64,000 nt of DNA from Immersiella caudata (Eukaryota > Ascomycota > Sordariomycetes > Sordariales > Lasiosphaeriaceae), in contig JAULSU010000005.1 of NCBI GenBank assembly GCA_030512335.1, forward strand, positions 2,542,001 through 2,606,000, read 5' to 3'. The first letter of the stretch is position 1; the number at the start of each line of letters is the position of its first letter. Both the position numbers and the translations under genes were made by a program. Below are positions 1 through 10,905 of the stretch, one piece after another. The notes under the pieces were generated by a model. It saw nothing but the letters and a program-made list of their open reading frames with translations. It was not told where the DNA came from and did not search any database.

Positions 1-324
1 GGATTTGATGACTTGGTTGAGGTGCTTCTCGATTTCGGGGGTGGGACCGCCGCCACCGGCGCAGAAATCGATGAAGACGTAGTCGCGGACGGTGGTGCCG
101 AGGTTGCTGGAGAGGAGCCGGGCGGCGAGTCGGGCGGGGGAGGTACTTTGGAGGATGGGGACTTGGGTTGTCCAGGTTGCTGTGAGGGCTGCTTGGACGC
201 GTGCTCGGAGGAAGGATGGGAACCTGAGAAGTGTTAGATATGCGGGATTGTGAGGGTATTCCTGGACATACCAGGTCTGATCATCAATCTCAAAGAGATG
301 CAACCGCGGGACTAAGGGCGCCAT
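1..324 (-). CDS. Partial fungal protein with methyltransferase-like motif (5' part only)
   Basis: The gene runs off the left edge, so only its first 92 codons are present. It starts at the ATG at 324-322. A 48-nt intron at 271-224 has donor gtatgt, a ctaac branch point and a ctcag acceptor. Its length is a multiple of three and it has no stop, so it could be misread as coding. Splicing gives a junction Thr-Trp-Phe-Pro-Ser-Phe, which I recall as the usual continuation in fungal relatives. The exon then reads openly to base 1. The motif Asp-Phe-Cys-Ala-Gly-Gly-Gly-Gly-Pro-Thr-Pro resembles the glycine-rich motif I of Rossmann-type SAM-dependent methyltransferases. The rest of that fold lies outside the window, so enzyme activity is only an inference. 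The gene is divergent from the P450 gene. Confidence 0.65.
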   Translation of the reverse strand, partial: MAPLVPRLHLFEIDDQTWYVQEYPHNPAYLTLLRFPSFLRARVQAALTATWTTQVPILQSTSPARLAARLLSSNLGTTVRDYVFIDFCAGGGGPTPEIEKHLNQVIKS

Positions 325-963
325 CTTGGGCCGAATGAGATGGGCTTGCTGTTCTCGTGGGAGCCTCTGGTTGAAGTAGGCTAACGGTTCCCCCAGTAAA
401 CACAATCCTATTTCCTTGCCAATCCCGGGCCTGGTGTCGTTGACACAGGGCCAATTGAAGACTGCGAGCCGAATGCCGTATCACGTTTCGCGAAGCGGCT
501 CTACTAGCTGGCGACACCAGTACCGAGCTTCCCTTTTCTGCAAGCTCCAAAACGCCGTATGGATGGCGTTATGGGGATTTTGGAGTTGCACAGGACCATG
601 CAGGAACCGGGTGGCCTTCGCAGTGGGGCTTGGCGCTTGCCACAGTGCCCCCAATAGGTAAATTAAGCGCCTCGTTTGGTGAGGCTAGGATCTGGCTCCT
701 CGCCTATCTTACGATAACCGGCCATCCTGCGTCATCTTTGAGCCCGGGTGCTCGGCGCGTCATGTGCTGACAGGCCAAAGATAGACCGCCTCGAGCTGAC
801 CAGCCTCCTATTCGCCCGTTTGCCATTCGAGGATATCATACACTTTGCGAGACATCTCAGGATGCGCTGAAGACATCAATTGCGTCGAAACCTCGCTCTT
901 CCGGTGTCTCTCGACAAGCTGCATGCCCGCCCTTTCGCTCGGCAAGGAGTCCCGGACTTCACG
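325..963. other. Divergent intergenic region between the methyltransferase-like gene and the P450 gene
   Basis: About 640 bases lie between two divergent start codons and should hold both promoters and 5' leaders. I see short open frames only and no conserved protein, RNA gene or repeat. Confidence 0.5.
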
Positions 964-2645
964 ATGGGGCTTGTTGACACCAAGGCAGCGGTCTACGCCG
1001 TCGGCCTTGTCATTGTTGCGTTGCTACTCCGTGCGTCTACCAGGAGAAGCATTAGTCGGAACGGCGAGCCTTTGAGGTCGGTGGGCGGCCTTAGCGAAGT
1101 GGCTTCTATGCTTTGGACTGACATTAGCCTGCAGGAAACCTCCCAACACGCTGCCACTGGTCGGCAACGGCATCCAGTTTCTACAGGATCGATGGAAGCT
1201 ATTTGCTTGGTTTGGCAAATGCCAGCGAATTTTTGGCTATGAGACCGTTGCGCTCACCGTGCCGACTTTACCGCCGGGCGTTCTGATCCACGATCCAAGA
1301 ACCTTGGACTTCGTGTTCAAGAATGAGGGCATTTTCACCAAGGGTAACTTTGTCAAGGGGCGATCATGGGATCTGTTTGGTATGACACACAATTGGCCCC
1401 TTATGAGCTCAAACTAACATCTCCCCAGGAAGCGGCATCATCAACGCCGATGGAGAGATGTGGAAAGTTCAGAGGAAAGCCGGGCTGAGCTTCCTCAACA
1501 CCGCCAATCTTAGAGTACTCACTGAAGTGGCTCTTCCGCAATACCTCCGTGACAGCATTGCTGAGCTCAAGGCGGCGACTGGCGTCGTTGATTTGCAGCA
1601 CATTTTCCATGAAATCACCACTCAGCTCATGGGCAAGATGGCGTACAATGTCTGTGCTCTGGCCCGCCCGTTCATCCGATGAGTGGCTAACACGACGTAG
1701 ATGGAAATGCACGCCGACGATGACTTCTCCCAGTCTTTCGACTATGCCTCTGGAGCCACAGCAGAGCGGTTCCAGAATCCCCTCTGGCCAGTCACGGAGA
1801 TTTTCTTCGGAATGAGGTTCAGGAGATGCGTGGCCGTGGTCAAAAACTTTGGCCGCCGCATCGTCGCCAGTGCCGTGCACGACCGCCAACTCCAGAAAGA
1901 GCGTGACGATGGGACCCTCGTCGACGAAGAAAGCAAGCTTGACCAAATCTCTGGCAGCCTCATACAGTCTCTCCTCGAAGCCATTCCCAACGAGCAAATC
2001 GTCGCCGATGCCGCCTTGACCTATCTCTCAGCAGGCCGCGACACAACAGGCCAAGCATTGACCTGGACTTTTTACCTCTTGATGAAGCATCCCCACATTG
2101 TCTCCAAGATCTGCCAGGAAGCTCAGCACCGCTTCGATGAAAACGACATGGCCTCAAGCATCCAGGGACTTGACTTCGACCCAACCCTCTTCAACCCCGC
2201 CTCCATGCCCTACACCATGGCCGTGTTTTACGAAACCCTCCGTCTCTATCCACCTATTCCCTTCGAAATCCGTCAGTGCATGCAAGACGCTACCCTTCCC
2301 GACGGAACGTTCCTACCAAAGGACTCCGTTCTCGTCTGGTGTCTTCTCGCCATGCAACGCTCGCGTCTCACATGGGGTGACGACGCGGATGAATTCAGAC
2401 CGGAGCGGTTCCTGGAGGATGGTAAGCTAGTATCGAGGAGCGCATCCGAGTTCCCTGTGTTTTATGGAGGAACCAGGACGTGCTTGGGGAAGAAGATGGC
2501 GGAGGCAATTGCGGTGCAGGTGATCCCTACGATGGCGTGGTTGTTTGAGTTCAAGATGGTAGAAAAGGGTGAGAGAAGAAGCAAGACGAGCTTGACGCTG
2601 CCGATGGAAGGGGGCTTACCTGTGAGGGTCAGCTTCAGGGGCTGA
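964..2645 (+). CDS. Cytochrome P450 monooxygenase, microsomal type
   Basis: Model: exons 964-1076, 1135-1379, 1429-1649 and 1701-2645, giving 507 residues. All junctions are in phase with GT-AG signals. Residues about 5-24 form a hydrophobic anchor followed by Arg-rich sequence, placing the enzyme on the ER membrane facing the cytosol and supporting this start. After the first intron comes the proline-rich hinge (Lys-Pro-Pro-Asn-Thr-Leu-Pro-Leu-Val-Gly-Asn-Gly). The I-helix oxygen-activation motif AGRDTT is at about residue 304, the K-helix ExxR (ETLRLYPP) at about 371, and the haem loop FYGGTRTCLG, with the Cys ligand at about 454, fits FxxGxRxCxG. The stretch around GSGIINADGEMWKVQRK resembles the CYP86/CYP52 clan of fatty-acid and alkane hydroxylases, but the substrate is unknown. 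No biosynthetic partner genes flank it. It needs an NADPH-P450 reductase encoded elsewhere. Confidence 0.93.
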
Positions 2646-3041
2646 TGGGTTCTTGGATAGATGGCGGAGTCCGGAGTTGGGATTAGACGGTATTGCATAG
2701 CCAGCGCAGAGTGCATAGATTGTAGATGTGTTTTTCACAATTCAGATTTTGACCCGGTATGTTTGTTTGCTGGTGTTCTGTACCGACGCGATTGCCTTGT
2801 TAGCCCCGATCGTGGCCGAGTCAGATCCGTTGGGGCAGCACGACCGGATCGAGAAGCTACTCCAACTCACTAACCCCTGTAGGATTTCGTCACCCCTTAG
2901 AGAACCGCCACCCTCCAAACGGAATGCGGACTACTTATAAGGTATCCCTCCCTTTGACCGTTTCCCATGACTCTAATAAACTATCTCGAACTCTCAACTT
3001 CCCAAGATATTCTCCCATTCATGTTCAAAAAATTATAAAAA
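2646..3041. other. Intergenic region, P450 3' side and DUF1295 gene promoter
   Basis: About 400 bases between two genes on the same strand. Its last part, from about 2950, is C/T-rich and runs into an A-rich stretch just before the next ATG, as is usual for fungal leaders. I see no other gene. Confidence 0.4.
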
Positions 3042-4106
3042 ATGTCCCTCCTCCAATCCCTCCTCCGCCAGACAAACTTCCAATCCCCCCTTCTCCGCAC
3101 CATCGTCCCCTCCGTCTCCGCCGCCTTCGCAATCCAAGCCGCCTTTGCGATTCCCTCCATGATAGCACAGTCCGATCGCTTCTATGACTTTTCGGGATCC
3201 GTCACGTACCTCGCCGTCACGGCGCTGAGTTTGTACCTCCCTGCCTTGCGCGCTCGTGCGGCGGGAGGGAATGTACCGCTTCCGAGTCTGTTGGCGGCGT
3301 TTGGGTCAGGGGCAGGGGGCGCGGGGTTGAATTGGAGGCAGGTTTTGTTGAGTGGGTGTGTTGTCGTTTGGACTGCTAGGTGTAAGTTCCTTTTTTTTTT
3401 TTAAAGATCTCGTCGCGGTGATGGGGAGGTTGGCTAATAGGAACAGTGGGGAGTTATCTCTTCCAGCGCGTACTGCAGGAAGGAAAGGACTCGCGGTTCG
3501 ACAAGATTAAGACGTCGCCGTCCAAGTTTTGGGTCGCGTTCATGGTGCAAGCCACGTGGGTCTCACTGTGCTTGATGCCGGTGATGGCTGTGAATGCGAT
3601 TCCCGCGGCGGCGTTTGGGTCCGGGCTGAAGTTGACGGATGTGTTGGGGCTGGGGCTTTATGTGGGTGGTATGACCTTTGAGGTTATGGCGGATCAACAG
3701 AAGTCGAAGTGGATGAAGGAGAAAAGGGAAAAACAGCATGACGAAGAGTTCTTGACGAGAGGGTTGTGGGGGAAGAGGTATGTCTGCCCCTTTTCGCGAT
3801 GAGAGATACGAGAGTAACGCTGGTAGCCGCCATCCCAATTACTTCGGCGAGTCCACGCTGTGGACTGGCATTGCCACGGCCTCCGCCGGAGTTCTGCTCT
3901 CCCGACCCGTTCAGGGGGCGCTGGCATTGAGTCCCATCACCGCGGTGTCGCTTTGCGCCGTCAGCCCGGCGTTTGTGACCTTTTTGCTGCTCAAGGTGAG
4001 CGGCGTTCCGTTGAGCGAGGAGAAGTATGATAAGAAGTTTGGGGGCCAGAAGGATTACCAAGAGTGGAAGAAGAATACGCCCAAGTTCTTTCCCAAAGTC
4101 TTCTGA
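3042..4106 (+). CDS. DUF1295 / steroid 5-alpha-reductase-like integral membrane protein
   Basis: Exons 3042-3381, 3447-3777 and 3827-4106 give 316 residues. The start follows an A-rich stretch with the ATG context AAAAATGTC. The protein has several hydrophobic segments (about residues 20-40, 50-70, 100-120, 150-175, 180-200 and 240-290). The C-terminal part carries the DUF1295 signature Ser-Arg-His-Pro-Asn-Tyr-Phe-Gly-Glu, formed across the second splice junction, and ends in a charged tail. The fold is shared with isoprenylcysteine methyltransferases and sterol reductases, and the His-Pro-Asn-Tyr loop is the probable cofactor region. The substrate of this fungal subgroup is not known to me. 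The 5' third uses C-ending codons and the remainder G-ending codons, a pattern seen in several genes here. Confidence 0.9.
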
Positions 4107-4544
4107 GTGGCAAGGACACCTCTACAGAGATAGCTGAGAGTTCTGCAGTGGTGCAAACCCGGGAGCATTTTGGTCAGGTGGAGTGGGTCTTGTTCGAGCC
4201 ATCGTCGAGTGGGTGGTCGTTCAGTTTGACTTTCGCGCCCAACGCCTTCCCCACCGCTTCTTATTTTATTTCCCGCCTGGATCCAATCCCTCGGGCCCAC
4301 ATCGCAAAGGGAGCATATCGAAAAGGGAGCATATCGAAAAGTAGCTGTTAGATGGTGAACCCAAAATGGCATATCATGCCTCAAATTAGTCAACTCCCGC
4401 CTGCTAAAAGCCAGACCCTTTCAAGCCTCCTCCAACCGTCAAACCACACCATCACATCCAACATACACCCTCAGCACATACAAATCCCCTACCCAACCAT
4501 TTCCATTTCCCCCCCTAGAACCGGGTATCACAATGACAGCCCCC
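4107..4544. other. Convergent intergenic region with a 16-bp direct repeat
   Basis: Shared 3' region of the DUF1295 and centrin genes. It contains two adjacent perfect copies of a 16-base unit, gggagcatatcgaaaa, at 4309-4324 and 4325-4340. No open frame here looks like a gene. Confidence 0.5.
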
Positions 4545-5132
4545 TCACTTCTTCGACATCATCAGCCTCAAAAACTCATCCTCATCCACCCCCCCCTTCC
4601 CACTCGCATCAAACTCCTCCACCATCGCCACGATATCCGCATCCGGTATATTATTCCCCACCTGCTTGCTCACCCTGCGCAAATCATCCTGCGTAATCAT
4701 CCCCTTGCCATCAATATCAAACAACCTAAACGCCCTCCTCAGCTCCTCTCTCGGGTCCCGCTGGCGTATCAGCGAGCCCGCGATGGCTTGCGTCGTAGAT
4801 AGGTTGAATAGCCGGCAGACGGGTGGACATTCCTGGTCGAGGGGCCAGGAGGCGGGTTTTTGCCCGTGGCGGATGAGGAGTTCGTAGGTTTGCGGTTTGG
4901 GGAGCTCGAAACCGAGGGCGCGGAGGACGAAGCGGAACTCTTCATAGGAGAGGAGGCCGTCTTTGTTGGAGTCGAAGAGGTCGAACTAGGGGGTGTTAGT
5001 GGGTGGTTGGCTGAGAAAGGGCGGATGGGGACGTACGGCTTCGCCGACGCGGGTTTTTTGCTCGTCGGAGAGTTTGTTGAAGTCTTCGCGGGAGGGGATG
5101 GTATATTGGATGGCGCGCGAGGTGGCGGCCAT
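4545..5132 (-). CDS. CDC31: Centrin / Cdc31-like EF-hand protein
   Basis: Exon 1 is 5132-5037 and exon 2 is 4985-4545, giving 178 residues. The 51-nt intron has gtacgt and cctag ends. EF-hand 1 (about residues 33-50) has a complete canonical loop, DSNKDGLLSYEE. The second hand is degenerate. The third loop is DIDGKGMITQDD and the fourth DASGKGGVDEDE. The helix before EF-hand 3, Arg-Asp-Pro-Arg-Glu-Glu-Leu-Arg-Arg-Ala-Phe, and the short N-terminal tail fit the centrin/Cdc31 group, which acts at the spindle pole body and in nuclear export and repair complexes. Calmodulin is less likely because the second hand is lost and a short basic, Pro-containing segment sits between hands 1 and 3. That segment could hide a small unrecognised intron. 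The gene shares a 550-bp divergent promoter region with BUD22. Confidence 0.82.
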
Positions 5133-5682
5133 GGTGAGGGTCAAGGTGCGACTTGCGCCGTGGGTAAAGCGAGCTGTCTGGCGCGAAGGGGGTAGCTGGG
5201 CTCTGTTGATGGTTTTTGCAGCTGCAGTCTGTTCGTGTCGTTATTTGTGAGGCGCAGATTGGGTCAATTGGGAGCGGAGTTGTGCGATCGTTGTTGGCCT
5301 CGGGCGCATATTCGGTGTTGTGGACTGAGTATCGCGATCGTCGAAAGGCTGGTGGTGACACCAGAGATGGCTGGGGTGTGCGAATGCGCTTGCTGCCCCT
5401 CCCACCCCTCTTGGAGAACAAAGACCAACCAGTACGGAGTCGCGTCCCAAGTGGTCAAAAATTCCACTTTACGCGTCGACGTCCACACCCATGCCACGCG
5501 CGAACCGCAGTGTGGGGGCGCTAAGAGGAAACTCACACCCCTGTCTGAATGCGGCCCGCTAAAAATTCTTGTAGCGGGGTAGCTCCAAAGCCGAGAAGCG
5601 GAAGCTTGAACGACGTCTGACAAAGACAGCGAGCGACCGTATTCAACCGATTGTCAGCGACATACAAAGAGACCAGTTCGAG
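5133..5682. other. Divergent promoter region of the centrin gene and BUD22
   Basis: 550 bases between opposed start codons. Open frames on both strands are short and show no family features. I see no repeat or RNA gene. Confidence 0.45.
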
Positions 5683-7231
5683 ATGCCGAAACGAAAACGG
5701 GAGGATGGTGTGGAGGAGGTGTTCATGCGGCTCAGAAATGAGCTCCACCATGCGATGAAGGTGGCCAAGGGCTTCGAGCGACAGCGTCAATCGAAACGAT
5801 TCCATGATCCCAAGGCGCCCCCCGACAAGAAGGAGCGCATACAGAAGGAAATTGTAGTGCTGAAGGTCCGTTATGCTTTTGTGTGAAGCATTCGAATGTT
5901 GTCTAATCGTAGTCTAGTCCCTTGATCTGCACCAAGCAGCCCACGCGCATCTCTGCTCGGCGCTCCTACGCATCAAGTCCATTGCCGAGTCGCCCAAGCT
6001 CCCAGCTCAGATCAAAGAGGGTATACCAAAACCTGAGCTTACGGAAGAAGAAAGGATAGCTCTCCACAACGTCACCAGCGGTCTGGCAGCTCGTCAGGAG
6101 GTCCGATCTGTAACCGACAAGGCCATCCCTGATATCTGCAAAGCGTTAGGCATTCCAGCGCCAGAGAAAAAGGGGAGGGGGAAGAAATCAGATAGTAAGG
6201 AGCCTACCGAATCCAAGGATTCGGGAAAAAAGGAGAAGAAGTCCAAAGCAGAAAAGGGGTCAAAGCTGAAATCGGAGGACGAAGACCTAGACCTAGAGGA
6301 AGAAGAACGCACCATCGCCCAGCTCGACGATCTTCTTAATTCGACGTCTGGTGAGGAGAGTGAGGCGGAGGAGAGAGAGGAAAAGAAAGGAGTACGAGGA
6401 GAGTCAGCAGGAAAAGAAGCTGTAGAAGCAACCGCAGCAACAGCAACCGCAGCCAAACCTGCAAAGCCTGCCATACCGAAGGAGCTCGACCCCATGGAGA
6501 TTACCGACGACGAGTATGCCGACGAGGAGGATAGCGCTGAGGATGACGGTTCTGACCTGGATCTGGACCCAATGGAGATCACCGACGACGAGGAAGCCAT
6601 CTCGGAGGAGGATTCCGACCTTGATTCCATCCCCGATGCCGATCACGGCGCCTCTTCTTCAGAATCCTTCCAAGGATTCAGCGATGCCCCCGAGCAATCC
6701 GAATCCGACGATGATTACCCCGCTTCCTCCATCGCTCGCTCCCCACCACCCAAAAAGACCAAATCCAAATCCAAAGCCGCCGTCGAGCCACAACCCATCA
6801 CCGGCTCCATCATGCTGCCCTCTCTCATGGGTGGTTACATCTCTGGCTCCGAATCCGAAGCCTCGGATATCGACATCGCCCCACCTACCAAACAAAACCG
6901 GCGTGGCCAGCGCGCTCGTCAGGCAATCTGGGAGAAGCGATACAAGGAGAAAGCGAAGCACTTGCAGAACCAAAACGAGAAACGTGATTCCGGGTGGGAT
7001 TTGAAGCGTGGTGCTATAGATGGTGATGCCAACAAGCCGTGGAAGCGTGGTATCAAGAGTCCGTTTGCTAGTGATGCCAATGCTACTGATCTTGGGCCGC
7101 CGAAGAAGGAGCCGGTTAGAAAGCGCGATGATACTGGGCCGTTGCATCCTAGTTGGGAGGCGAAGCGGAAGGCGAAGGAGGCGCAGAGTGCGAGTGTTCC
7201 GTTCCAGGGGAAGAAGATCACGTTCGATTAG
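5683..7231 (+). CDS. BUD22: Bud22-family ribosome biogenesis protein
   Basis: Exons 5683-5865 and 5918-7231 give 498 residues. The acceptor is the second of two AGs (5916-5917), the only one that keeps the frame. The N-terminus is basic and helical and contains Lys-Arg-Lys-Arg, a probable nuclear signal. The middle (about residues 160-330) is a long acidic, Ser/Asp/Glu-rich disordered region. The C-terminus carries the family hallmark: a basic segment, then Gly-Pro-Leu-His-Pro-Ser-Trp-Glu-Ala-Lys-Arg-Lys-Ala-Lys and the terminal Phe-Gln-Gly-Lys-Lys-Ile-Thr-Phe-Asp, seen in yeast Bud22 and human SRFBP1. In yeast the protein acts in the nucleolus in 18S rRNA maturation. Third-position base use changes from C-rich to G-rich near 6960. 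Confidence 0.9.
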
Positions 7232-7388
7232 TTGGTGGTGTTGATGCCAGCCAGTCAGGTGGTAAGGGGATTAGCCCCTTTTCTCGAGTAGCGTAAATAA
7301 ATAAAACGAAGTCATCACATATCCGGATCTGGATCATCTAGATCATGTGAGCTCACATACGCACTCACTCACACTCACTCACGTAGTC

Positions 7389-7444
7389 CCCCCCCCCTTT
7401 TTTTTTCTTATATTTTTATATTTTTATTTTTATTTTTTTTTTTA
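7389..7444. repeat. Homopolymer-rich C/T then T/A tract
   Basis: A run of C followed by long T runs broken by single A or C (ctttttttttcttatatttt and similar). It lies between BUD22 and the F-box-like gene and could be a terminator-like 3' element for either strand. It is also a likely place for sequencing length errors. Confidence 0.6.
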
Positions 7445-7474
7445 CAAAACTCTGACATTCCAACTCAAGACGAA

Positions 7475-7984
7475 CTAGCAAACGCACCGCACCATTAACT
7501 CTTCGCTGTGACCGCATCGCCGACTCCGCGCCGACGATTCCAAGCCAAAACTCACCGCAATGCGTCTGAATAATTGCAACTCCGGGTTGCCAGATCGCTC
7601 CCATGCGTATGTTTCCTCCTTTGACGCATCCGATTGCGCACTCCAGACCTCCCGATCATGATTATAGGCCTCACCAAGATGATATAACGCACCGAAAATG
7701 TCCGAAACGTGCCTCCTCAGGGGATATATAGCCCTCCCGACCAGGCGTGTAGGCGTCCGGTGGGGGTAAATAGGCTCGAAATTAGTGAGAATAGGCGGTG
7801 CGAGATCAAGGAAAAGGTTGTTGGTTTGAAGGGGGGGCGTACGCCTCGCTGCCGGGGGCGGAGGCGTAAGGTGAGCGGAGTGCTGCCTCTGCGGCGATAA
7901 GTATAAGTCTCGGAACAAGGGAGGCTCGTGATGATGTTGTACAGGCGTGTTTTGAGGCCGGGCAGGGTTGATATTGGGGGCCTA
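7475..7984 (-). other. Start-less open reading frame downstream of the F-box-like gene
   Basis: From a TAG near 7985 the minus strand reads openly for about 170 codons to 7475, with a protein-like composition: Pro/His-rich at first, then a mixed segment ending near Tyr-Asn-His-Asp-Arg-Glu-Val-Trp. It has no usable ATG near its 5' end. It begins only a few bases after the stop codon of the F-box-like gene and shares its strand, so it may be an alternative 3' exon, a decayed gene or simply 3' UTR. I recognise no family. Confidence 0.25.
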
Positions 7985-7990
7985 GAGGCC

Positions 7991-10555
7991 TTAGGAGGCG
8001 TCGTTGGCGGGTGCCGGCGACTCCGTGAGGCGTTGTCGCTTGGCCGAGGAGCTCTCGGAAGGGGAGTTGAGGCGCGAAATAGGGCGCTTCAAGGAAGTGT
8101 GAGAGGCCTCCGAAGATGTAGAAGAGGCCCCGGAGACCATCTGGGGGCCGTTATCGTCGGTTAAATCGATGAGTTCCGAGGCCAACGAAGCCGGCGCAGA
8201 GGCCGTAAGGCGAGGCGTAGTAGTAGAGCGATCACGGCCTCCAGGAGTAGGCGTTACGAATAGGCCGGAGGAACCGCGTGTGGTGGAGCGGAAAGACTCA
8301 GTGTCAACCGTCTCGGCTCTGGAGTGCGGAGGCAGCCAAACTGAAGGCTGCTCACGGAGAAACTGTGTGAAGTTGCGGGGTCTGGAAGGGCCAGGGGAAG
8401 GCGACACCCTCAAATCAATGACCTCAGGGCCATCAGGGCCGTTGTCAGAACCGTTGCTAGAACTCGAAGAGGGAGAAGATGAGGAATAGCCTGAGTCCCC
8501 CATGTAGCTCCCGTTACACACGGGGCTGAAACCGCTGTTTCTGACAGGCCTCGCCATGCGGATGCTGAGATCATCGTCATCCTCCTCCTCCTCCTCTTCC
8601 TTCTCCTCCTCTTCCTCTTCCTCCTCCTTCACCTGGCCATCCTCCTCGTCGTCAGAAATAACGATCGATTCGGGGGTATCACCGTCGTCATCACCGCCAA
8701 AAGAAGAGGACGGCGTCGAAGAAGTCAGCGAGGACGAGGTGCAAGAGCTCGAGGTCCAGGAACTCGAGCCAGTATTGGTGATGGCTCCCACAGAGGTAAC
8801 CGCGCGAGAATGAACATCTGCATCTCTCGCGTTGACCCTGTGACGGAGAACATCGTACGGATCGCCAGCTTCATGGACGTAGAAGGAACCAACGAGCTCC
8901 CAGTCGTCATCGGTGGGGGTCCAGTTGGGTGGAAAGTCCTCAGGATCCGGAACCAGGGGCTTGAGCATCTTCAACTCGGAGAGCCGCTTGCGAACATGAA
9001 CCTTCTCCATGGTGCAGACGTTGTGAAGATCGTCGATGAAGGACCAATCCCTCACCTTGAAACGCTCGCCATCACCGCTTCTTTGAGCCTGCTCCAGGTC
9101 GTAAAAGCGAATCCAAGTCATGCCTCGGAGCTGGTAGATGTGATCCATCCCTTGAACATTGCGCAGGGCACGATAGATGCGTTGGTTAGGTTGGCCGTTG
9201 GTCTTGGCCGCCATGTAGTCGATAGCGTCTTTGGACTCAAACTTGCGGCGCATGTAGCTCTTGCCCTGCTCGTTGATATGAACAACGAGGGTACGAAGAC
9301 GGCGGCACTCCTGTAACCAGATGAGAGCGTGGGTGCGCTGGGAGTACGGAGGCGCTGCCTTTAGCCTCAAGTGTTCAGGGGCAGGAAGACCGAGGACTTC
9401 GGCGTTGGGCCTGAGCTCTCGAGGAGCTGTCAGGAACTGGTTACCAACGAAGGTAATTTCAATGTTCTGGAGACGCTCAGCGCGTGCCCGTCCAATTCCC
9501 TGGCAGAAGCGATAGAATTCGCCAAGGCTTGAGAAGGCGAAGGTGTTGAGACCATAGAAGCAATGCGTTCCAATGAAGTTGAAGTGCTTGTTGACCTCCA
9601 AGATCCGCAACGTGTCGGTTGGGTTTTGGCAGTCCTGGGACAGGCTGCAGAGGCGTTCCTTGCCCCAATAAAAGCCGGTAGTGAGCCCGCTTCTCCGCGG
9701 GCCTAGCTCTTCCAGGCTTGGGAAGTCGGCCAGGGGCTCAAAGGGATCCAGTCTGGAGAAGCAATGGATGAGACGGCCCTCCTTGTGAAACCAAAGCTTG
9801 AACATCTTGGCTTGGATCGACAGCGGCAAGTCCAAAAACTTGAACGGCCCCTTTCTCGCGTTCGGGTCAGGGTCTCTGAACACCGAGTAGGGGTCACGGC
9901 ACCGGGTACTGCCGTCCCTGCGCGTAAGCTCGATTTCTGGGTGTACCAACTGGACTTTGGTGCTCATGTTTTCCTCCTTGCAACTCATCTTGTAGATTGC
10001 TGGCCAGTTGGCGTCGTGGCCATCGGCCATCTTCTCATGAAGTGCCACAGCCCATGTCTGCAGTAAATCAGTCACTGCATCAGATCAGTCTTCTCATAAC
10101 CGCAAACAGAATAAGAGGCGTACCCGAGTGCTGTGTTTGTATCTTCCTTCGATAAGAGCGGCAATGCGCCTCTGAAGCCTGGCAATCTCGGCATCCTTGC
10201 CGGCAATAATTTCATTCTTCGCCTCAAGTTCGCGATGGGTGTCGCGAAGCTCGCCTCTCAGGACTTCCACCTCTTCAGGGCTAAGATGATCTTCTTCTTC
10301 ATCTTCCGCAGCATCTTCCTCCTCTTCCGCCACAGCGGAGCCAAACTCGGCGTTGTCCATGTCTCTGTCAACGTTGTCGTCCTGGCCGACGAAGAGGGTT
10401 AGGGATACAGCGTCATCGCTGTCATCAGAGCTCTCTTGACCACTGTCCATTGCGTTCGGATTGTTTGCAACGTTCGCTGCCGATGAAGCAGCTGGACCCA
10501 TGCCCCGCGAAGGAACAGAAGGCGCCGAAAATGGAGGGGTGAGATGGGCAGGCAT
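7991..10555 (-). CDS. F-box-like (2EXR-type) fungal protein with SUMO-interaction-like motifs
   Basis: Exon 1 is 10555-10124 and exon 2 is 10057-7991, giving 832 residues. The acceptor used is ctgcag at 10058, because an earlier AG (10075) breaks the frame. Residues 1-80 are Ala/Ser- and Asp/Glu-rich, and about 85-135 form a coiled coil. An F-box-like segment follows near residue 216 (Phe-Lys-Phe-Leu-Asp-Leu-Pro), then a long region of Leu/Trp/Arg-rich helices resembling the 2EXR-type proteins expanded in moulds. The C-terminal third is disordered: a Ser/Thr tract, a run of Glu and Asp encoded by GAG/GAA repeats (8577-8640), and three short hydrophobic-acidic motifs, SIVISDDEED, EVIDLR and ELIDLTDD. 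The last of these closely matches a SUMO-interaction motif. F-box proteins usually connect substrates to Skp1-Cul1 ligases. The role here is inferred, not demonstrated. Confidence 0.75.
8577..8640 (-). repeat. Trinucleotide-rich tract encoding an acidic run
   Basis: An imperfect (tcc/ttc)n tract on the + strand encodes a near-continuous run of Glu, with Asp at its end, in the F-box-like protein on the minus strand. It is likely to vary in length between isolates. Confidence 0.8.
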
Positions 10556-10638
10556 TTTCTAGACCCCAAATCTCAGTTGGATAGAGATATAAGTTGCTAA
10601 GCAACTGTCGTTGAGAGACTCAAGCCACGACTCAGTAG

Positions 10639-10905
10639 CCAATGAGCGCTCAAGCTGGTAGAGCGTCCTGCCACAAAGATTAGACGGAAATCTTGAAGCG
10701 CACTGAAGAAGGGCGAATGGGCGCTGAAGGAGGTGTGAGTCGTACCAGAGAAATTGGACGAAATGCCTGAATGCACTCAGGCAGAGCCAATGGGCGTTCA
10801 AGGAGGTATAAGTCCTCCCCGAAATATCGGACGGAAACTCTGCGACGGACCAATGAGTGTTCAGGAAGGTAGCGTGCCCTGTCAGAGATATTAGACGAAT
10901 TTCCT
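10639..10905. repeat. Four imperfect tandem repeats of about 63-74 bp
   Basis: Copies begin with (c)caatgRgcg at about 10639, 10713, 10787 and 10850. Each continues with a gg-t-agt-type spacer, a segment ending in rgayattrgacg, and a gacgRAAat element at 10683, 10757, 10830 and 10894. Spacing is 74, 74 and 63 bases. A shorter gacgrarttt element recurs to about 11200, for example at 11029, 11050, 11068, 11150 and 11192. The units are too diverged to be a fresh duplication. Confidence 0.65.
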
